The notes: generated from the sequence alone by a model not told the origin. 64,000 nt of DNA from Actinomycetes bacterium (GCA_029780675.1 JAKOYE010000044.1:59687-123686), one strand, 5' to 3'; positions 32,471-43,876 are shown, counted from the stretch's first letter. Made by a program: numbers and translations.

Positions 32471-33138
32471 CACAACACGATCGCAGTCAGTGCCAGACCG
32501 CTTGCCACCGACCATCGGCCCCCCAGTTCGACCAGCGGCGGTCCGGACCGGGCGGCGGGATCCACCAGGATGCGCGAGACGAAACCGCCCCCGAACCCGC
32601 TGTCGTCGACGTCGAACGTGATGTGAGCGTCTTCGAAACCGAGCCAGCGGCCGGTCAGCGGGAACCACGCCTTGTAGGTCGCCTCCTTCGCGCAGAACAG
32701 GATTCGGTCCCAGTGCAGATGATCGGGCAATGCGGTGATCTCGTCGCGCTCCCCCGGCAGGCTCACCGCCTCCAGAACACGGTCGGGAAGCGCCCCGTGC
32801 GGTTCGGCATCGATGCCGACCGAACGCACCGCGGCGCTACGGGCCACCACGGCGCCGCGATAGCCCTCGCAGTGGGTGAGGCTGCCCACGACGCCCTCGG
32901 GCCACAGCGGTTCCCCCTTGCCGCCCTTCAGAATCGGGGACGGCGGCACCCCGAGATCCCGCATCGCCAGCCGGGCGCAGTGCCGGACCGTGACGAACTC
33001 GTTGCGCCGCTTGGCAACCGAGCGGACGACCAGGGACTCCTCCGCCGGTAGCGGACTGAGATCAGGCGGGTCCCCGAACAGTTCGGCGAAAACCAGACCA
33101 GGCACCTCGGGCAGCACCGCCCGCATGAGCCCGGTCAT
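32470..33138 (-). CDS. pptT: 4'-phosphopantetheinyl transferase PptT
   Basis: PptT moves phosphopantetheine from CoA onto the carrier domains of type I polyketide synthases and NRPSs, and is essential in M. tuberculosis. The 222-residue Sfp-type protein has the magnesium-binding Gly-Ile-Asp-Ala-Glu (109-112 region, [14 protein letters not shown]) and the KEATYKAW motif at 151-158 in [13 protein letters not shown]. It is coupled on both sides: its start overlaps the pptH stop (ATGA) and its stop overlaps the truB ATG. This pptH-pptT pairing matches Rv2795c-Rv2794c. Confidence 0.95.
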   Translation of the reverse strand: MTGLMRAVLPEVPGLVFAELFGDPPDLSPLPAEESLVVRSVAKRRNEFVTVRHCARLAMRDLGVPPSPILKGGKGEPLWPEGVVGSLTHCEGYRGAVVARSAAVRSVGIDAEPHGALPDRVLEAVSLPGERDEITALPDHLHWDRILFCAKEATYKAWFPLTGRWLGFEDAHITFDVDDSGFGGGFVSRILVDPAARSGPPLVELGGRWSVASGLALTAIVL

Positions 33139-34070
33139 CGCCGCCGCTCGCGTATCCGCGCGCGGAAGGTCTCGGCCTGTTCGCGCATCTCCGGCGTGAT
33201 GACGAAGTGACCGCCGAACTCGTTGAGATACCCGGGCGCGTAGTCGGGATCCGGGAGCACCTGGCGCAGCCATCGGTAGGGCTTGCGCCGCCGCCACTCG
33301 CGTGGATAGCCCACCGACACCTCCTCGAAGCGAACCCCGTCGTACCAGGTGGTTCGCGGAATGTGCAAGTGGCCGTACACCGCGCAGAGGGCGTTGTACC
33401 GGGTGTGCCAGTCGGCGGTCTCCACCGTTCCGCACCACAGCGCGAACTCCGGGAAGAACAGCGCCTCGCACGGTTCCCGCCGGAGCGGGAAGTGATTGAC
33501 CAGAACAGTCGGCCGTCCGAGGTCCAGACCGTCCAGACGCCCCCGGGTATAGGTCAGGCGGTCGCGGCACCAGGCGTCACGGGTGGCATAGGGCTCACAG
33601 GACAGCAGGAACTCGTCGGTGGCGAAGACGTTGCGCTGCTTGGCAATTGCCAGTCCTTCGGCCTTCGTGGCGGCACCGGACGGCAGGAAGGTGTAGTCGT
33701 ACAGCAGGAAGAGTGGTACCACCGTGGCCGGACCGCCCGGCCCAGTCCACACCGGATACTCATGCTCCGGTGTCAGGATCCCGATGTCGTCGCACATCTG
33801 CACCAGGTAGTCGTAACGGGCTCGCCCAAATATCTGGACCGGATCCTTGCCGGTCGTCCACAGTTCGTGATTCCCCGGCACCCAGATCACCGTCTCGAAC
33901 CGGGACCGCAGCAGTTCCAGGGTCCGCCGGATGTCATCGGTGCGCTCGGCGACATCCCCCGCAACGATCAGCCAGTCCTGCGGTGTGGACGGATACAGCG
34001 ATTCGGCAACCGGGCGATTGGCGGCCTGCCCGGTGTGCAGGTCGCTGATCGCCCAGAGGGTGGCCGCCAC
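33135..34070 (-). CDS. pptH: Phosphopantetheinyl hydrolase PptH (metallophosphoesterase)
   Basis: The 311-residue calcineurin-type metallophosphoesterase corresponds to Rv2795c, shown in M. tuberculosis to remove phosphopantetheine from acyl carrier proteins, opposing PptT. All metal ligand motifs are present: ISDLHTG (D-x-H), VAGDVAE (GD), PGNHELW (GNHE), VNHFPL and YGHLH. The stop overlaps the start of pptT, so hydrolase and transferase are translated as a pair. It starts at 34070, 45 bases from the divergent CocE-like gene. Confidence 0.9.
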   Translation of the reverse strand: MAATLWAISDLHTGQAANRPVAESLYPSTPQDWLIVAGDVAERTDDIRRTLELLRSRFETVIWVPGNHELWTTGKDPVQIFGRARYDYLVQMCDDIGILTPEHEYPVWTGPGGPATVVPLFLLYDYTFLPSGAATKAEGLAIAKQRNVFATDEFLLSCEPYATRDAWCRDRLTYTRGRLDGLDLGRPTVLVNHFPLRREPCEALFFPEFALWCGTVETADWHTRYNALCAVYGHLHIPRTTWYDGVRFEEVSVGYPREWRRRKPYRWLRQVLPDPDYAPGYLNEFGGHFVITPEMREQAETFRARIRERRR

Positions 34071-34115
34071 AACCGACGAGCCTACTGACGACGGCGGTTC
34101 CTATCCTCGAGTGCC

Positions 34116-35807
34116 ATGGAGGTCACCATTCCCGCCCCTCGCGGTCCGCGGGTCACCGACCGCGTGTTGGCGCGCGTGCTGCGAATTCCGCCTCCGACCA
34201 CGGGCTACACCGTCGAACGCGGGGTGCGGGTGCCGATGCGCGACGGCATCGACCTCCTCGCCGATCACTACGCACCGGCCACCGCCCGTCCGCGGGGCAC
34301 CATCCTGGTCCGTGGTCCCTACGGCCGGTTCTTTCCGTTCTCGCTGATCTATGCGCAGATCTACGCGGCCCGCGGCTACCACGTGATCTTCCAGAGCGTG
34401 CGGGGCACGTTCGGCTCGGGCGGGACGTTCGAGCCCATGCTCAACGAAGCCGCCGACGCGGCCGACACGGTGGTGTGGCTGCGCAAGCAGCCCTGGTTCA
34501 CCGGCACATTCGCCACGCTCGGGCTGTCCTACCTGGGGTACACCCAGTGGGCGCTGATGTCGGAACCCCCACCGGATCTGGTTACGGCTGTCGTCACCGT
34601 CGGCCCCCACGACCTGCACACCTCCACCTGGGGCAGCGGAGCGTTCGCCCTCAACGACTTCCTCGGCTGGGCGGACATGATGGCGCACCAGCAACTCGGA
34701 CCGCTGAAACGACTGGCCTTCCAGGTCAGGGCGGCGCGCAGGCTCGAGCGGGCGGCCCGGGAACTACCGTTGGGCGCCGCAGGTCGGAGACTGCTGGGCA
34801 ACGAGTCCCCGTGGTACGAGTCCTGGCTCGAACACCCCGACCGAACCGACTCGTTCTGGGCGAAACGACGGATGACGGTTGCGCTGGACCGCTGTACCGT
34901 CCCGGTGCTGCTGCTCACCGGGTGGCAGGACGTCTTCCTCGATCAGACGCTCGACCAGTTCGCCCATCTGCGCCGCCGCGGCGTCGACGTCGCGATGACC
35001 ATCGGTCCGTGGACCCACGATCGGATGGTCACCCACGCCACCGGGCGGACGGCACGGGAGACCCTGTCCTGGCTGGACAGCCACTTCGGCGGGCAGGCTG
35101 AGGACAGAGCACCGGTCCGGATCAGAGTGACCGGCGCCGGTCGGGGCTTCACCGACCTGCCGGACTGGCCACCGACCACCCGGGAACGGGTTCTGCATCC
35201 GCAACCACACGGCGGTCTGAGCGACACCGCGCCCGTATCCGGCACGACGGTGTCCTTCCGGTTCGATCCGGCGAATCCCACGCCGACCATCGGCGGGCGG
35301 CTGCTGTCGCGGCAGGCCGGCTACCGCGACGACACCGCTTTGGCGAGCCGGGCTGACGTGTTGTGCTTCACCAGCACCGCCCTGGACGGTGATCTGGTGA
35401 TCTGCGGATCGCCCGTCGTGGAACTGGACTATGACTGCGACACAGAACATTTCGACGTCTTCATCAGGGTCGGCGAAACCGGCCCGGGCGGTCGCGCGCG
35501 CAACGTCAGCGACGGCTACCGGCGGTTCACCGCAACGCCCGGTGCGCCGATCCGCATCGAACTCGATGCCGCGGCGCATCGGTTCAGCGCCGGTTCCCAC
35601 ATCAGGCTGCTGATCGCCGGCAGCTGCCATCCGCGCTTCGACCGCAACCTCGGTACCGGCGAGCCGGCGTTCATCGGCAGCCGGATGGCGCCCAGTGTGC
35701 ACACGCTGCGCATCGGCGCGGCGTCGCGGCTGATCCTGCCGGCCGCGGATATCGGGCTAGCGAGCCGGCCCGGGTACCGAGGTGGGGGTGCACTCAGTCC
35801 CAGTTGA
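34116..35807 (+). CDS. CocE/NonD family hydrolase
   Basis: This 563-residue alpha/beta hydrolase belongs to the CocE/NonD family (X-Pro dipeptidyl-peptidase S15-like, Rv2800 type). The nucleophile Ser lies in FATLGLSYLGYTQWAL (G-x-S-Y-x-G), with the family N-terminus VPMRDGIDLLADHYAP and SVRGTFGSGG oxyanion motif. A C-terminal jelly-roll domain begins near residue 375 (VSFRFDPANPTPTIGG) and ends HIRLLIAGSCHPRFDRN. The substrate is unknown; relatives cleave esters and amides. No signal peptide is visible. It is divergent from pptH, and its last 51 bases overlap a gene on the other strand. Confidence 0.88.
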   Translation: MEVTIPAPRGPRVTDRVLARVLRIPPPTTGYTVERGVRVPMRDGIDLLADHYAPATARPRGTILVRGPYGRFFPFSLIYAQIYAARGYHVIFQSVRGTFGSGGTFEPMLNEAADAADTVVWLRKQPWFTGTFATLGLSYLGYTQWALMSEPPPDLVTAVVTVGPHDLHTSTWGSGAFALNDFLGWADMMAHQQLGPLKRLAFQVRAARRLERAARELPLGAAGRRLLGNESPWYESWLEHPDRTDSFWAKRRMTVALDRCTVPVLLLTGWQDVFLDQTLDQFAHLRRRGVDVAMTIGPWTHDRMVTHATGRTARETLSWLDSHFGGQAEDRAPVRIRVTGAGRGFTDLPDWPPTTRERVLHPQPHGGLSDTAPVSGTTVSFRFDPANPTPTIGGRLLSRQAGYRDDTALASRADVLCFTSTALDGDLVICGSPVVELDYDCDTEHFDVFIRVGETGPGGRARNVSDGYRRFTATPGAPIRIELDAAAHRFSAGSHIRLLIAGSCHPRFDRNLGTGEPAFIGSRMAPSVHTLRIGAASRLILPAADIGLASRPGYRGGGALSPS

Positions 35808-36053
35808 CGAGCCGCCCGACCAGCCCATACACGGCACGCCGGGCATTCCCGGCAGGAATACGGGCGGTGGCGGTGGCTGCAACTGCGGGGTCGAGGTCTC
35901 GGTCACCGGGGCGGCCGGCCGGGAACCCGACTCGCGGCCGGAGTCCGGGGTGTAGATGACGGCGAAGTAGATCGCGATCGCCGAGAACAGGAATCCGACC
36001 AGGATGCCCACCGACAGCAACAACCGCGGGTTGACCACACGGCGCTCGTCCAT
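35757..36053 (-). CDS. Small single-pass membrane protein with Pro-rich tail
   Basis: I do not recognise this 98-residue protein. It starts MDERRVVNPRLLLSVGILVG, with one clear membrane helix at about 9-34 (RLLLSVGILVGFLFSAIAIYF). A Pro/Thr/Ser-rich outside segment follows (ETSTPQLQPPPPPVFLPGMP) with two Cys residues. An inside-to-outside orientation is inferred from the charge pattern. The ATG at 36053 lies 70 bases from the divergent echA-like gene. Its 3' end overlaps the CocE-like gene by 51 bases tail to tail. Longer in-frame starts shadow the echA gene. Confidence 0.62.
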   Translation of the reverse strand: MDERRVVNPRLLLSVGILVGFLFSAIAIYFAVIYTPDSGRESGSRPAAPVTETSTPQLQPPPPPVFLPGMPGVPCMGWSGGSSTGTECTPTSVPGPAR

Positions 36054-36123
36054 GACGACAGCATGGCCGGTCACCGCGGATGGTGCCAGGGTCTTTGGGC
36101 TCCGATCCGCCGGATACGGTGTG

Positions 36124-36906
36124 ATGATGACCTCCCCCGACACCCAACCGGACATTCTGCTGACCGACACCGCCGACCGGGTCCGGACCATCACCCTGAA
36201 CCGGCCGGAGTCGCGCAACGCGCTGTCGTCGGCGTTGCGCAGCCGCTTTTTCGCCGCGCTGCGCGAGGCGGAGACCGACGACGGGGTCGATGTCGTCATC
36301 GTGACCGGAGCCGATCCGGTGTTCTGCGCCGGACTCGACCTCAAGGAGCTCGGGAACACCACCGAATTGCCCGACATCTCCCCGAAGTGGCCGCCGATGA
36401 CCAAACCGGTGATCGGAGCGATCAACGGGGCCGCGGTGACGGGTGGCTTGGAGTTGGCGCTCTACTGCGACATCCTGATCGCCTCGGATCGGGCCCGGTT
36501 CGCCGACACCCACGCCCGAGTGGGACTGCTTCCCACGTGGGGCCTCAGCGTGCGGCTTCCACAGAAGGTCGGCATCGGGATGGCCCGCCGGATGAGCCTC
36601 ACCGGCGACTATCTGTCCGCGGCCGACGCCCTGCGGGCGGGCCTGGTCACCGAGGTGGTCCCCCACGACCAGCTGATCCCGGCCGCACGGGCTGTCGCAG
36701 CCTCGATCGTCGGCAACAACCAGAAGGCGGTGCGGGCGCTGCTGGCGTCCTACAACCGGATCGACGCCGACGTCACCAGCTCGGGTCTGTGGCTTGAAGC
36801 CGAGGCGGCCCGCGCGTGGATGCGTTCGGCGACCGGCGACGACATCGCCGCGAGCCGAGCGTCGGTCATCGAGCGCGGCCGGGCGCAGGCACGGCAGACG
36901 GACTGA
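36124..36906 (+). CDS. Enoyl-CoA hydratase/isomerase family protein (EchA16-like)
   Basis: This 260-residue crotonase-fold protein resembles EchA16 (Rv2831). It has the acyl-CoA site of the fold, TLNRPESRNALSSAL and TGADPVFCAGLDLKEL, and the oxyanion-hole segment GAINGAAVTGGLELALYCD at about 98-116. In classical hydratases two Glu residues add water; the first is present (Glu110) but the second, in the F-x-x-x-E position, is replaced by His130 (FADTHARVGLLP). It may thus be an isomerase or another crotonase activity. The start is one of GTG 36121 or ATG 36124/36127. The last codons overlap a 29-base tandem repeat. Confidence 0.83.
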   Translation: MMTSPDTQPDILLTDTADRVRTITLNRPESRNALSSALRSRFFAALREAETDDGVDVVIVTGADPVFCAGLDLKELGNTTELPDISPKWPPMTKPVIGAINGAAVTGGLELALYCDILIASDRARFADTHARVGLLPTWGLSVRLPQKVGIGMARRMSLTGDYLSAADALRAGLVTEVVPHDQLIPAARAVAASIVGNNQKAVRALLASYNRIDADVTSSGLWLEAEAARAWMRSATGDDIAASRASVIERGRAQARQTD

Positions 36907-36976
36907 GCCGGGCGCAGGCCCGGCAAACAGACTGAGCCGGGCACAGGCCCGGCAAACAGACTGGGCCGGGCGCAGG
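36878..36976 (+). repeat. 29-base tandem repeat at the 3' end of the echA-like gene, 3.4 copies
   Basis: Units begin at 36878, 36907, 36936 and (partial, 12 bases) 36965. The first unit holds the last codons and TGA of the echA-like gene. Units 2 and 3 contain GCCGGGC, four bases, GCCCGGC, a perfect seven-pair hairpin, followed by AAACAGACTG. Unit 1, constrained by coding, has one mismatch in the stem. The 29-base period is not a multiple of three. The array lies between convergent genes. Confidence 0.95.
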
Positions 36977-37035
36977 GACGATGGGAGATTTCAAGACTCG
37001 ATTGACGGGGCACCGCGCCCACCGATCGAAGGCAG

Positions 37036-37713
37036 TCAGCCGACGAGTGCCGGAGAGACGCCGTGCAGGCGTTCCGAATCGGACAGCTTTCGGCGCCCAA
37101 CCATGTGCACCAGCATCAGCACCGAACAGACGGCGGCGAAAACGCACCATAGCGACGCGAACGCATTGGCGTAGAAAACGGCCACCACGATGAGACCGAT
37201 CAGGTTGAGGACCCCGAACGCCACGATCGACCGGTAGCGGGACATCACCGGCGCGCCGATCACCGCGACGATGTACAGCACCGCCCACACCAGCGGATGC
37301 TGGACGACGTTGACGTACTCCAGCCCGTACGGGTGCCGGATTACCTGCACAGGATTCAGCAGGACCACCCAGCCGAGGTAGGCCGACACGACGGCACCCA
37401 GCGCCAGGAAGGGCGCCACCCGGAGGCGCGCATGCTGCGGTTCGAGAAGCAGCACCGCCAGCGGCACCAGGGTGGGAAGCAGTGGCCAGGCGATGAACAG
37501 ATACGCCCGCATCGCCAGGTTGGCCATCCCGGCCGACACATTGCCGTCCAGGCCCTCCCAGACGACGACCTCGAAGAACTGGTGGGCGGCGAAGATCGCG
37601 GGCAGCATCGCGAACGGAAGTTCCCTCAGATGCCGAACCTCCCGAAGCGTGAGGACGGCCACCGGAATCAACGCGGTACCCGTGACAAGATCCGCTGTCT
37701 TCGAGAAGCACAC
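37036..37713 (-). CDS. Polytopic membrane protein, DUF6629-like
   Basis: This 225-residue protein is nearly all membrane: roughly seven hydrophobic helices, for example LPFAMLPAIFAAHQFFEVVVW, LFIAWPLLPTLVPLAVLLLEP and FLALGAVVSAYLGWVVLL. It starts MCFSKTADLVTGTAL, and an N-terminus beginning Met-Cys-Phe-Ser is characteristic of a family of small polytopic proteins (DUF6629) of unknown role. I therefore chose the GTG at 37713 rather than an upstream in-frame start at 37752. It converges on the echA-like gene across the 29-base repeat and follows dinF on the same strand after about 50 bases. Function is unknown. Confidence 0.7.
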   Translation of the reverse strand: MCFSKTADLVTGTALIPVAVLTLREVRHLRELPFAMLPAIFAAHQFFEVVVWEGLDGNVSAGMANLAMRAYLFIAWPLLPTLVPLAVLLLEPQHARLRVAPFLALGAVVSAYLGWVVLLNPVQVIRHPYGLEYVNVVQHPLVWAVLYIVAVIGAPVMSRYRSIVAFGVLNLIGLIVVAVFYANAFASLWCVFAAVCSVLMLVHMVGRRKLSDSERLHGVSPALVG

Positions 37714-37764
37714 GCAGGAGATCGTCGCATGAATGGCGGCCCGAAGCGGCAACCGCGCGCCGTC

Positions 37765-39126
37765 CTACCCCGATCTCGGAACGGCCTGAGATCCTGGAAC
37801 CGCCCAACGCCCGGACAGCGTCCGCCAGAGACCCAAGAGCAGCCGTAGCCCGATGAAGGAACTAAGCCCGGCCCAGATCCCCGCCAGGCCCCAACCGTTG
37901 ACCAGCGACAGCCAGGTCAACGGCAGGAAGCCCACCAGCGCGCTGAGGACGGTCGCGGTGCGCATGAACGCGGCATCGCCCGCGCCGATGAGGACTCCGT
38001 CGAGAGCGAACAGCACCCCGGCGAACGGCAACTGAGCCACCAGGAACCACCACGGAACCCCGATGGCCGTGAGCACGTCACGGTCGGTGGTGAACAGCGA
38101 CGGCAACACCGAGGCGCCCAGCGCCAGAATCACGGCCAGGAGGGCCGCGGCCGCCGCGGAGAATCCCACCACCCGCCACGCCACCCGCTTGGCATCGGCC
38201 GCGTACCCGGCCCCCAGCGCCGCCCCGACCAGTGACTGGGCGGCAATCGCCAGCGAATCAAGAACCAGCGCAAGGAAACTCCACAGCTGCAGCACCACCT
38301 GGTGGGCCGCCAGCGCTGCGGCCCCGAACCGGGCTGCGACAGCCGCGGCGGAGACGAAGCAGGCCTGGAAGGCGACGGTGCGCACCACCAGGTCACGGCC
38401 CATCACCACCTGCGCACGAAGGACAGCCGGGTCGGGGCGCAACAAGACCCGTTCGATGTGGAGTGCGCGGCAGAACAACAGGGCCGCCAGCCACTGCCCC
38501 ACCACGTTGGCCACCGCCGACCCCGCCAGCCCCCATCGGGGCAGGCCCAGCCACCCGTACACCAGCACCGGACACAGCAGCGCCGACACTCCGAATCCGA
38601 TCAGCACGTAGTGAAGCGGCCGGGCCGTGTCCTGCACGCCGCGCATCCAGCCGTTCCCGGCCATCGAGATGAGGATCGCCGGGGCGGCGACGATGGCGAT
38701 CCGGAGCCACCCGAGCGCCGCGGCACCGATCTGCGCATCGGACCCGGCGATCAACCGCACGAGGGGAATCGCCGCGGCCTGCACCACCGCGATCACCAGC
38801 ATCCCGAGGCCCACCGCGAGCCAGGTGGCCTGCACACCCTCGCGGACCGCGGCCACCCGGTCACCGGCGCCGTAGAACCGGGCTGACCGGGCCGTGGTCC
38901 CGTAGGAGAGGAACGTCATCTGCGAACTGAGCATCGCGACCACCAGACCGCCGATCGCCAACCCGGCCAGGCTGACCGCGCCGAGGCGACCGACGATCGC
39001 GATATCGAAAAGCAGGTAGAGCGGTTCGGCGGCGAGTACTCCGAGGGCAGGCAGTGCCAGGGCGATGATCCGCCTCCCGAGCCCCGCGGATATCGGCCGA
39101 GGGGCCGCGGTCAACCGCGGGTCCAA
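37765..39126 (-). CDS. dinF: MATE family exporter DinF
   Basis: DinF-type MATE transporters export drugs or metabolites using a cation gradient. The 453-residue protein has about twelve membrane helices. The first repeat begins GRRIIALALPALGVLAAEPLYLLFDIAIVGRLG, the second half begins around LVVRTVAFQACFVSAAAVAARFGAAALAAHQVVLQLWSF. It corresponds to Rv2836c between nrnA and the DUF6629-like gene. The only in-frame start near the nrnA stop is a TTG at 39126, three bases past the nrnA TGA; this start is tentative. Confidence 0.88.
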   Translation of the reverse strand: MDPRLTAAPRPISAGLGRRIIALALPALGVLAAEPLYLLFDIAIVGRLGAVSLAGLAIGGLVVAMLSSQMTFLSYGTTARSARFYGAGDRVAAVREGVQATWLAVGLGMLVIAVVQAAAIPLVRLIAGSDAQIGAAALGWLRIAIVAAPAILISMAGNGWMRGVQDTARPLHYVLIGFGVSALLCPVLVYGWLGLPRWGLAGSAVANVVGQWLAALLFCRALHIERVLLRPDPAVLRAQVVMGRDLVVRTVAFQACFVSAAAVAARFGAAALAAHQVVLQLWSFLALVLDSLAIAAQSLVGAALGAGYAADAKRVAWRVVGFSAAAAALLAVILALGASVLPSLFTTDRDVLTAIGVPWWFLVAQLPFAGVLFALDGVLIGAGDAAFMRTATVLSALVGFLPLTWLSLVNGWGLAGIWAGLSSFIGLRLLLGLWRTLSGRWAVPGSQAVPRSG

Positions 39127-39129
39127 GGT

Positions 39130-40594
<1,465 letters not shown>

Positions 40595-40627
40595 GATGCA
40601 CCTTCGTCCAGCGCGCGCGGGCGACCA

Positions 40628-43402
40628 CTAGACCCTCTCCTTCTCCACCAATTCGTAGGTTTCGATCACGTCACCCTCCTTGATATCGGAGTAGGTCAGC
40701 GTAAGACCACATTCGTAGCCGTCGCGCACCTCGGTGACATCGTCCTTCTCCCGGCGCAGCGACGACACCGTGAGGTTCTCGGCCACCACGACGTTGTCGC
40801 GCAGCAACCGGGCCTTGGCGTTGCGCCGCATGATTCCGGACTGGACGAGGCAGCCGGCGATATTGCCCACCTTCGAGGAGCGGAAGATCGCGCGGATCTC
40901 GGCGCGACCGAGTTCCTTCTCCTCGTAGATCGGCTTGAGCATGCCCTTGAGGGCCTTCTCGATATCGTCGATCGCCTGGTAGATCACCGAGTAGTAGCGG
41001 ATCTCCACACCTTCGCGGTTGGCCAGCTCAGTGGCCTTGCCCTCCGCGCGGACGTTGAAGCCGATGATGATCGCGTCCGAGGCCGAGGCCAGGTTGACGT
41101 TGGTCTCGGTGATGCCACCGACACCGCGGTCGATCACGCGCAGTTCCACCTCGTCGTCGACCTGGATACCCAGCAGGGCCTCCTCGAGGGCCTCGACGGT
41201 GCCGGAGTTGTCGCCCTTGAGGATCAGGTTGAGCTGGCTGGTCTCCTTCAGCGCCGACTCCAGGTCCTCCAGGCTGATCCGCTTGCGCGCCCGGGCCGCC
41301 ATGGCGTTGCGCTTGCGGGCGCTGCGCCGGTCGGCGATCTGGCGGGCGATGCGGTCCTCGTCGACGACCAGGAAGTTGTCGCCGGCTCCGGGCACCGAGG
41401 TGAAACCGATCACCTGGACCGGACGCGACGGCAGCGCCTCCTCGACGTCCTCGCCGTGCTCGTCGACCATCCGGCGGACGCGGCCATACGCGTCCCCGGC
41501 GACCACCGAGTCGCCCACCCGCAACGTGCCGCGCTGGATGAGGACGGTGGCGACCGGTCCACGGCCCCGGTCCAGATGCGCCTCGATCGCGACGCCCTGG
41601 GCTTCCATATCCGGGTTCGCCCGCAGGTCCAGAGCGGCATCAGCGGTCAGCAGCACCGCCTCTTCCAGCGCCTGGATGTTGGTGCCGTTCTTCGCCGAGA
41701 TGTCGACGAACATGGTGTCGCCGCCGAAGTCCTCGGCCACCAGCCCGTATTCGGTCAACTGGGCCCGGATCCGCTGGGGATCGGCGCCCTCCTTGTCGAT
41801 CTTGTTGACCGCCACGACGATCGGCACGTCGGCCGCCTGGGCGTGGTTGATCGCCTCCACCGTCTGCGGCATCACGCCGTCGTCGGCGGCCACCACCAGG
41901 ATCGCGATGTCGGTGGCCTTCGCACCGCGGGCACGCATGGCGGTGAACGCCTCGTGACCCGGGGTGTCGATGAAGGTGATGAGCCGCTCGACACCGTCGT
42001 GCTCGACGGCCACCTGGTAGGCACCGATGTGCTGGGTGATACCACCGGCCTCGCCCTCGCGGACGGACGCCTGACGGATGGTGTCCAGCAGTCGGGTCTT
42101 GCCGTGGTCGACGTGACCCATGACGGTCACCACCGGCGGACGCTGCTCGAGATCCTCTTCGCCGCCCTCGTTCTCGCCGTAGCTGAGATCGAAGCTCTCC
42201 AGCAGTTCGCGGTCCTCGTCCTCCGGGGAGACCACCTGAACGACGTAGTTCATCTCGCCGCCCAGCAGTTCCAGGGTGTCGTCGGACACCGACTGGGTGG
42301 CGGTGACCATCTCACCGAGGTTGAACAGCGCCTGCACCAGCGCGGCCGGGTTGGCGTCGATCTTCTCGGCGAAATCGCTCAGCGATGCGCCGCGGGCCAG
42401 TCGGATGACCTCACCGTTGCCGTGCGGCAACCGCACACCACCGACGACCGGGGCCTGCATGTTCTCGTACTCGGCGCGTTTCGCCCGCTTCGACTTACGG
42501 CCGCGGCGGGGGGCGCCGCCCGGGCGCCCGAAGGCACCGGCCGCACCGCCGCGCTGACCGGGGCGGCCACCGCCGCCACCGGGCCGACCGCGGAAGCCGC
42601 CGGCAGCAGCGCCGCCTCCGGCTCCACCCGCACCGGGTCCGCCACCACCTCGGAAGCCGCCGCCACCGCCGCCGGGACGTGCGCCCTGACCGGGACCGGG
42701 CCGTGGCCCGCCGCCGGGACGGGGTCCGCCGGGACGGCCGGGCGCACCGGGACGGGCGCCGGGCGGGCGGGGCGGCATGTTGCCGGGACTGGCTCCGCCG
42801 GGCCGGGGAATACCGGGCCGGGGCGGCATGCCGCCGGGGCCGGGGCGCGGAGCACCGGTACCTGGCGGTCCCTGTGGCCGGGGTGCCGGGCGCTCGACGG
42901 GCTGAGCGGAGGAGAACGGGTTGTTGCCGACCCGGGGCGGGCGGGGCAGGCCCGGCTTCGGCGCGGCGGGACCGGGGCGCGGCCCCGGTGCCGCGGGCGC
43001 GGCGGGTGTGGCCGGTGCCGCGGTGGCCGCAGGTGCCGAGGGCGCGGCCTGGACCGGCGGCGCAGTGGGCACCGGAGCAGCCGGTTTGGGGGCTGTCGGG
43101 ATGGGGCGAGCCGCCGGGGCCTGCGGGGTCGGCGCGCTGGGAACGGGCGCGGCCGTGGGGGCCGGTGCCGGTGCCGCGGCAGCGACCTTCTCCGGTGCCG
43201 CCGCGGGGGCCTTGCCGGCTGCCTTCTCGGGCGCCTTGGCCCCGCCGAATGCTTCCCGCAGCCTGCGGGCCACCGGCGCCTCGACTGTCGAGGACGCCGA
43301 CTTGACGAACTCTCCCAGCTCGCTCAGCCGGGCCAGAACTTCCTTGCTCGTGACACCGAGTTCCTTCGCCAACTCGTGTACGCGGGCCTTACCTGCTGCC
43401 AC
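40628..43402 (-). CDS. infB: Translation initiation factor IF-2
   Basis: IF-2 is the GTPase that brings initiator tRNA to the 30S subunit. The 924-residue protein has a short N-terminal helical domain ([25 protein letters not shown]). About 260 residues of Pro/Gly/Ala/Arg low complexity follow, with runs such as [12 protein letters not shown]. The GTPase core has [17 protein letters not shown] at about 430, then [19 protein letters not shown] and [11 protein letters not shown]. The C-terminal domains end [20 protein letters not shown]. The disordered linker is typical of actinobacterial IF-2. It lies between ylxR and rbfA. Confidence 0.97.
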   Translation of the reverse strand: MAAGKARVHELAKELGVTSKEVLARLSELGEFVKSASSTVEAPVARRLREAFGGAKAPEKAAGKAPAAAPEKVAAAAPAPAPTAAPVPSAPTPQAPAARPIPTAPKPAAPVPTAPPVQAAPSAPAATAAPATPAAPAAPGPRPGPAAPKPGLPRPPRVGNNPFSSAQPVERPAPRPQGPPGTGAPRPGPGGMPPRPGIPRPGGASPGNMPPRPPGARPGAPGRPGGPRPGGGPRPGPGQGARPGGGGGGFRGGGGPGAGGAGGGAAAGGFRGRPGGGGGRPGQRGGAAGAFGRPGGAPRRGRKSKRAKRAEYENMQAPVVGGVRLPHGNGEVIRLARGASLSDFAEKIDANPAALVQALFNLGEMVTATQSVSDDTLELLGGEMNYVVQVVSPEDEDRELLESFDLSYGENEGGEEDLEQRPPVVTVMGHVDHGKTRLLDTIRQASVREGEAGGITQHIGAYQVAVEHDGVERLITFIDTPGHEAFTAMRARGAKATDIAILVVAADDGVMPQTVEAINHAQAADVPIVVAVNKIDKEGADPQRIRAQLTEYGLVAEDFGGDTMFVDISAKNGTNIQALEEAVLLTADAALDLRANPDMEAQGVAIEAHLDRGRGPVATVLIQRGTLRVGDSVVAGDAYGRVRRMVDEHGEDVEEALPSRPVQVIGFTSVPGAGDNFLVVDEDRIARQIADRRSARKRNAMAARARKRISLEDLESALKETSQLNLILKGDNSGTVEALEEALLGIQVDDEVELRVIDRGVGGITETNVNLASASDAIIIGFNVRAEGKATELANREGVEIRYYSVIYQAIDDIEKALKGMLKPIYEEKELGRAEIRAIFRSSKVGNIAGCLVQSGIMRRNAKARLLRDNVVVAENLTVSSLRREKDDVTEVRDGYECGLTLTYSDIKEGDVIETYELVEKERV

Positions 43403-43506
43403 TACATCTCCATCTCTAGAGGAGCGGTGGGTAAGCCGCGCCTCGGGTTTAGCTACGACGCATGGTCATCGTCGGGACTTCACGGTGTGCTCATGTTCTT
43501 CGCTAC

Positions 43507-43839
43507 CTAGTTGTCGTGTGCCGGGCGGGCGGGCGCCTCTCGAAACCTCTCGAAGTGCTCGTCCACCGCGGACGTATCCGGTGAACCGGTGATGCGCAGT
43601 GCTCTCGCGAACGCCCGCCGCCGGACCGCTGCCGACAGGCATCGGTGATCACGGTGCAACCAGGCACCGCGGCCCGGGAGGCGTCTTGCAGTGTCAACGG
43701 CGACGGCGAATTGACCGTTCCCCGTCGACACGGCCACCAACCGCAGCAATTCGACGGCCAACTCTCGCTCCCGGCAACCGATGCAGGTACGCACCGGAGC
43801 CAGTCTCTCGCGCTGGATCACAGGTGAGTCTACCGTCAC
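43507..43839 (-). CDS. YlxR (RnpM) family RNA-binding protein
   Basis: YlxR/RnpM proteins bind RNase P RNA and modulate its activity. The 110-residue protein has the diagnostic PVRTCIGCRERELAVELLRLV and DTARRLPGRGAWLHRDHRCLSAAVRRRAFARAL. It sits in the invariant nusA-ylxR-infB order. Two GTG starts are possible, at 43839 and five codons later at 43824; neither has a clear ribosome site and I used the first. The 104 bases between its stop and infB show no clear feature. Confidence 0.92.
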   Translation of the reverse strand: MTVDSPVIQRERLAPVRTCIGCRERELAVELLRLVAVSTGNGQFAVAVDTARRLPGRGAWLHRDHRCLSAAVRRRAFARALRITGSPDTSAVDEHFERFREAPARPAHDN

Positions 43840-43876
43840 GACCGCCGTATCGCTGAATCAGGCCCGGGCCGCTGCC

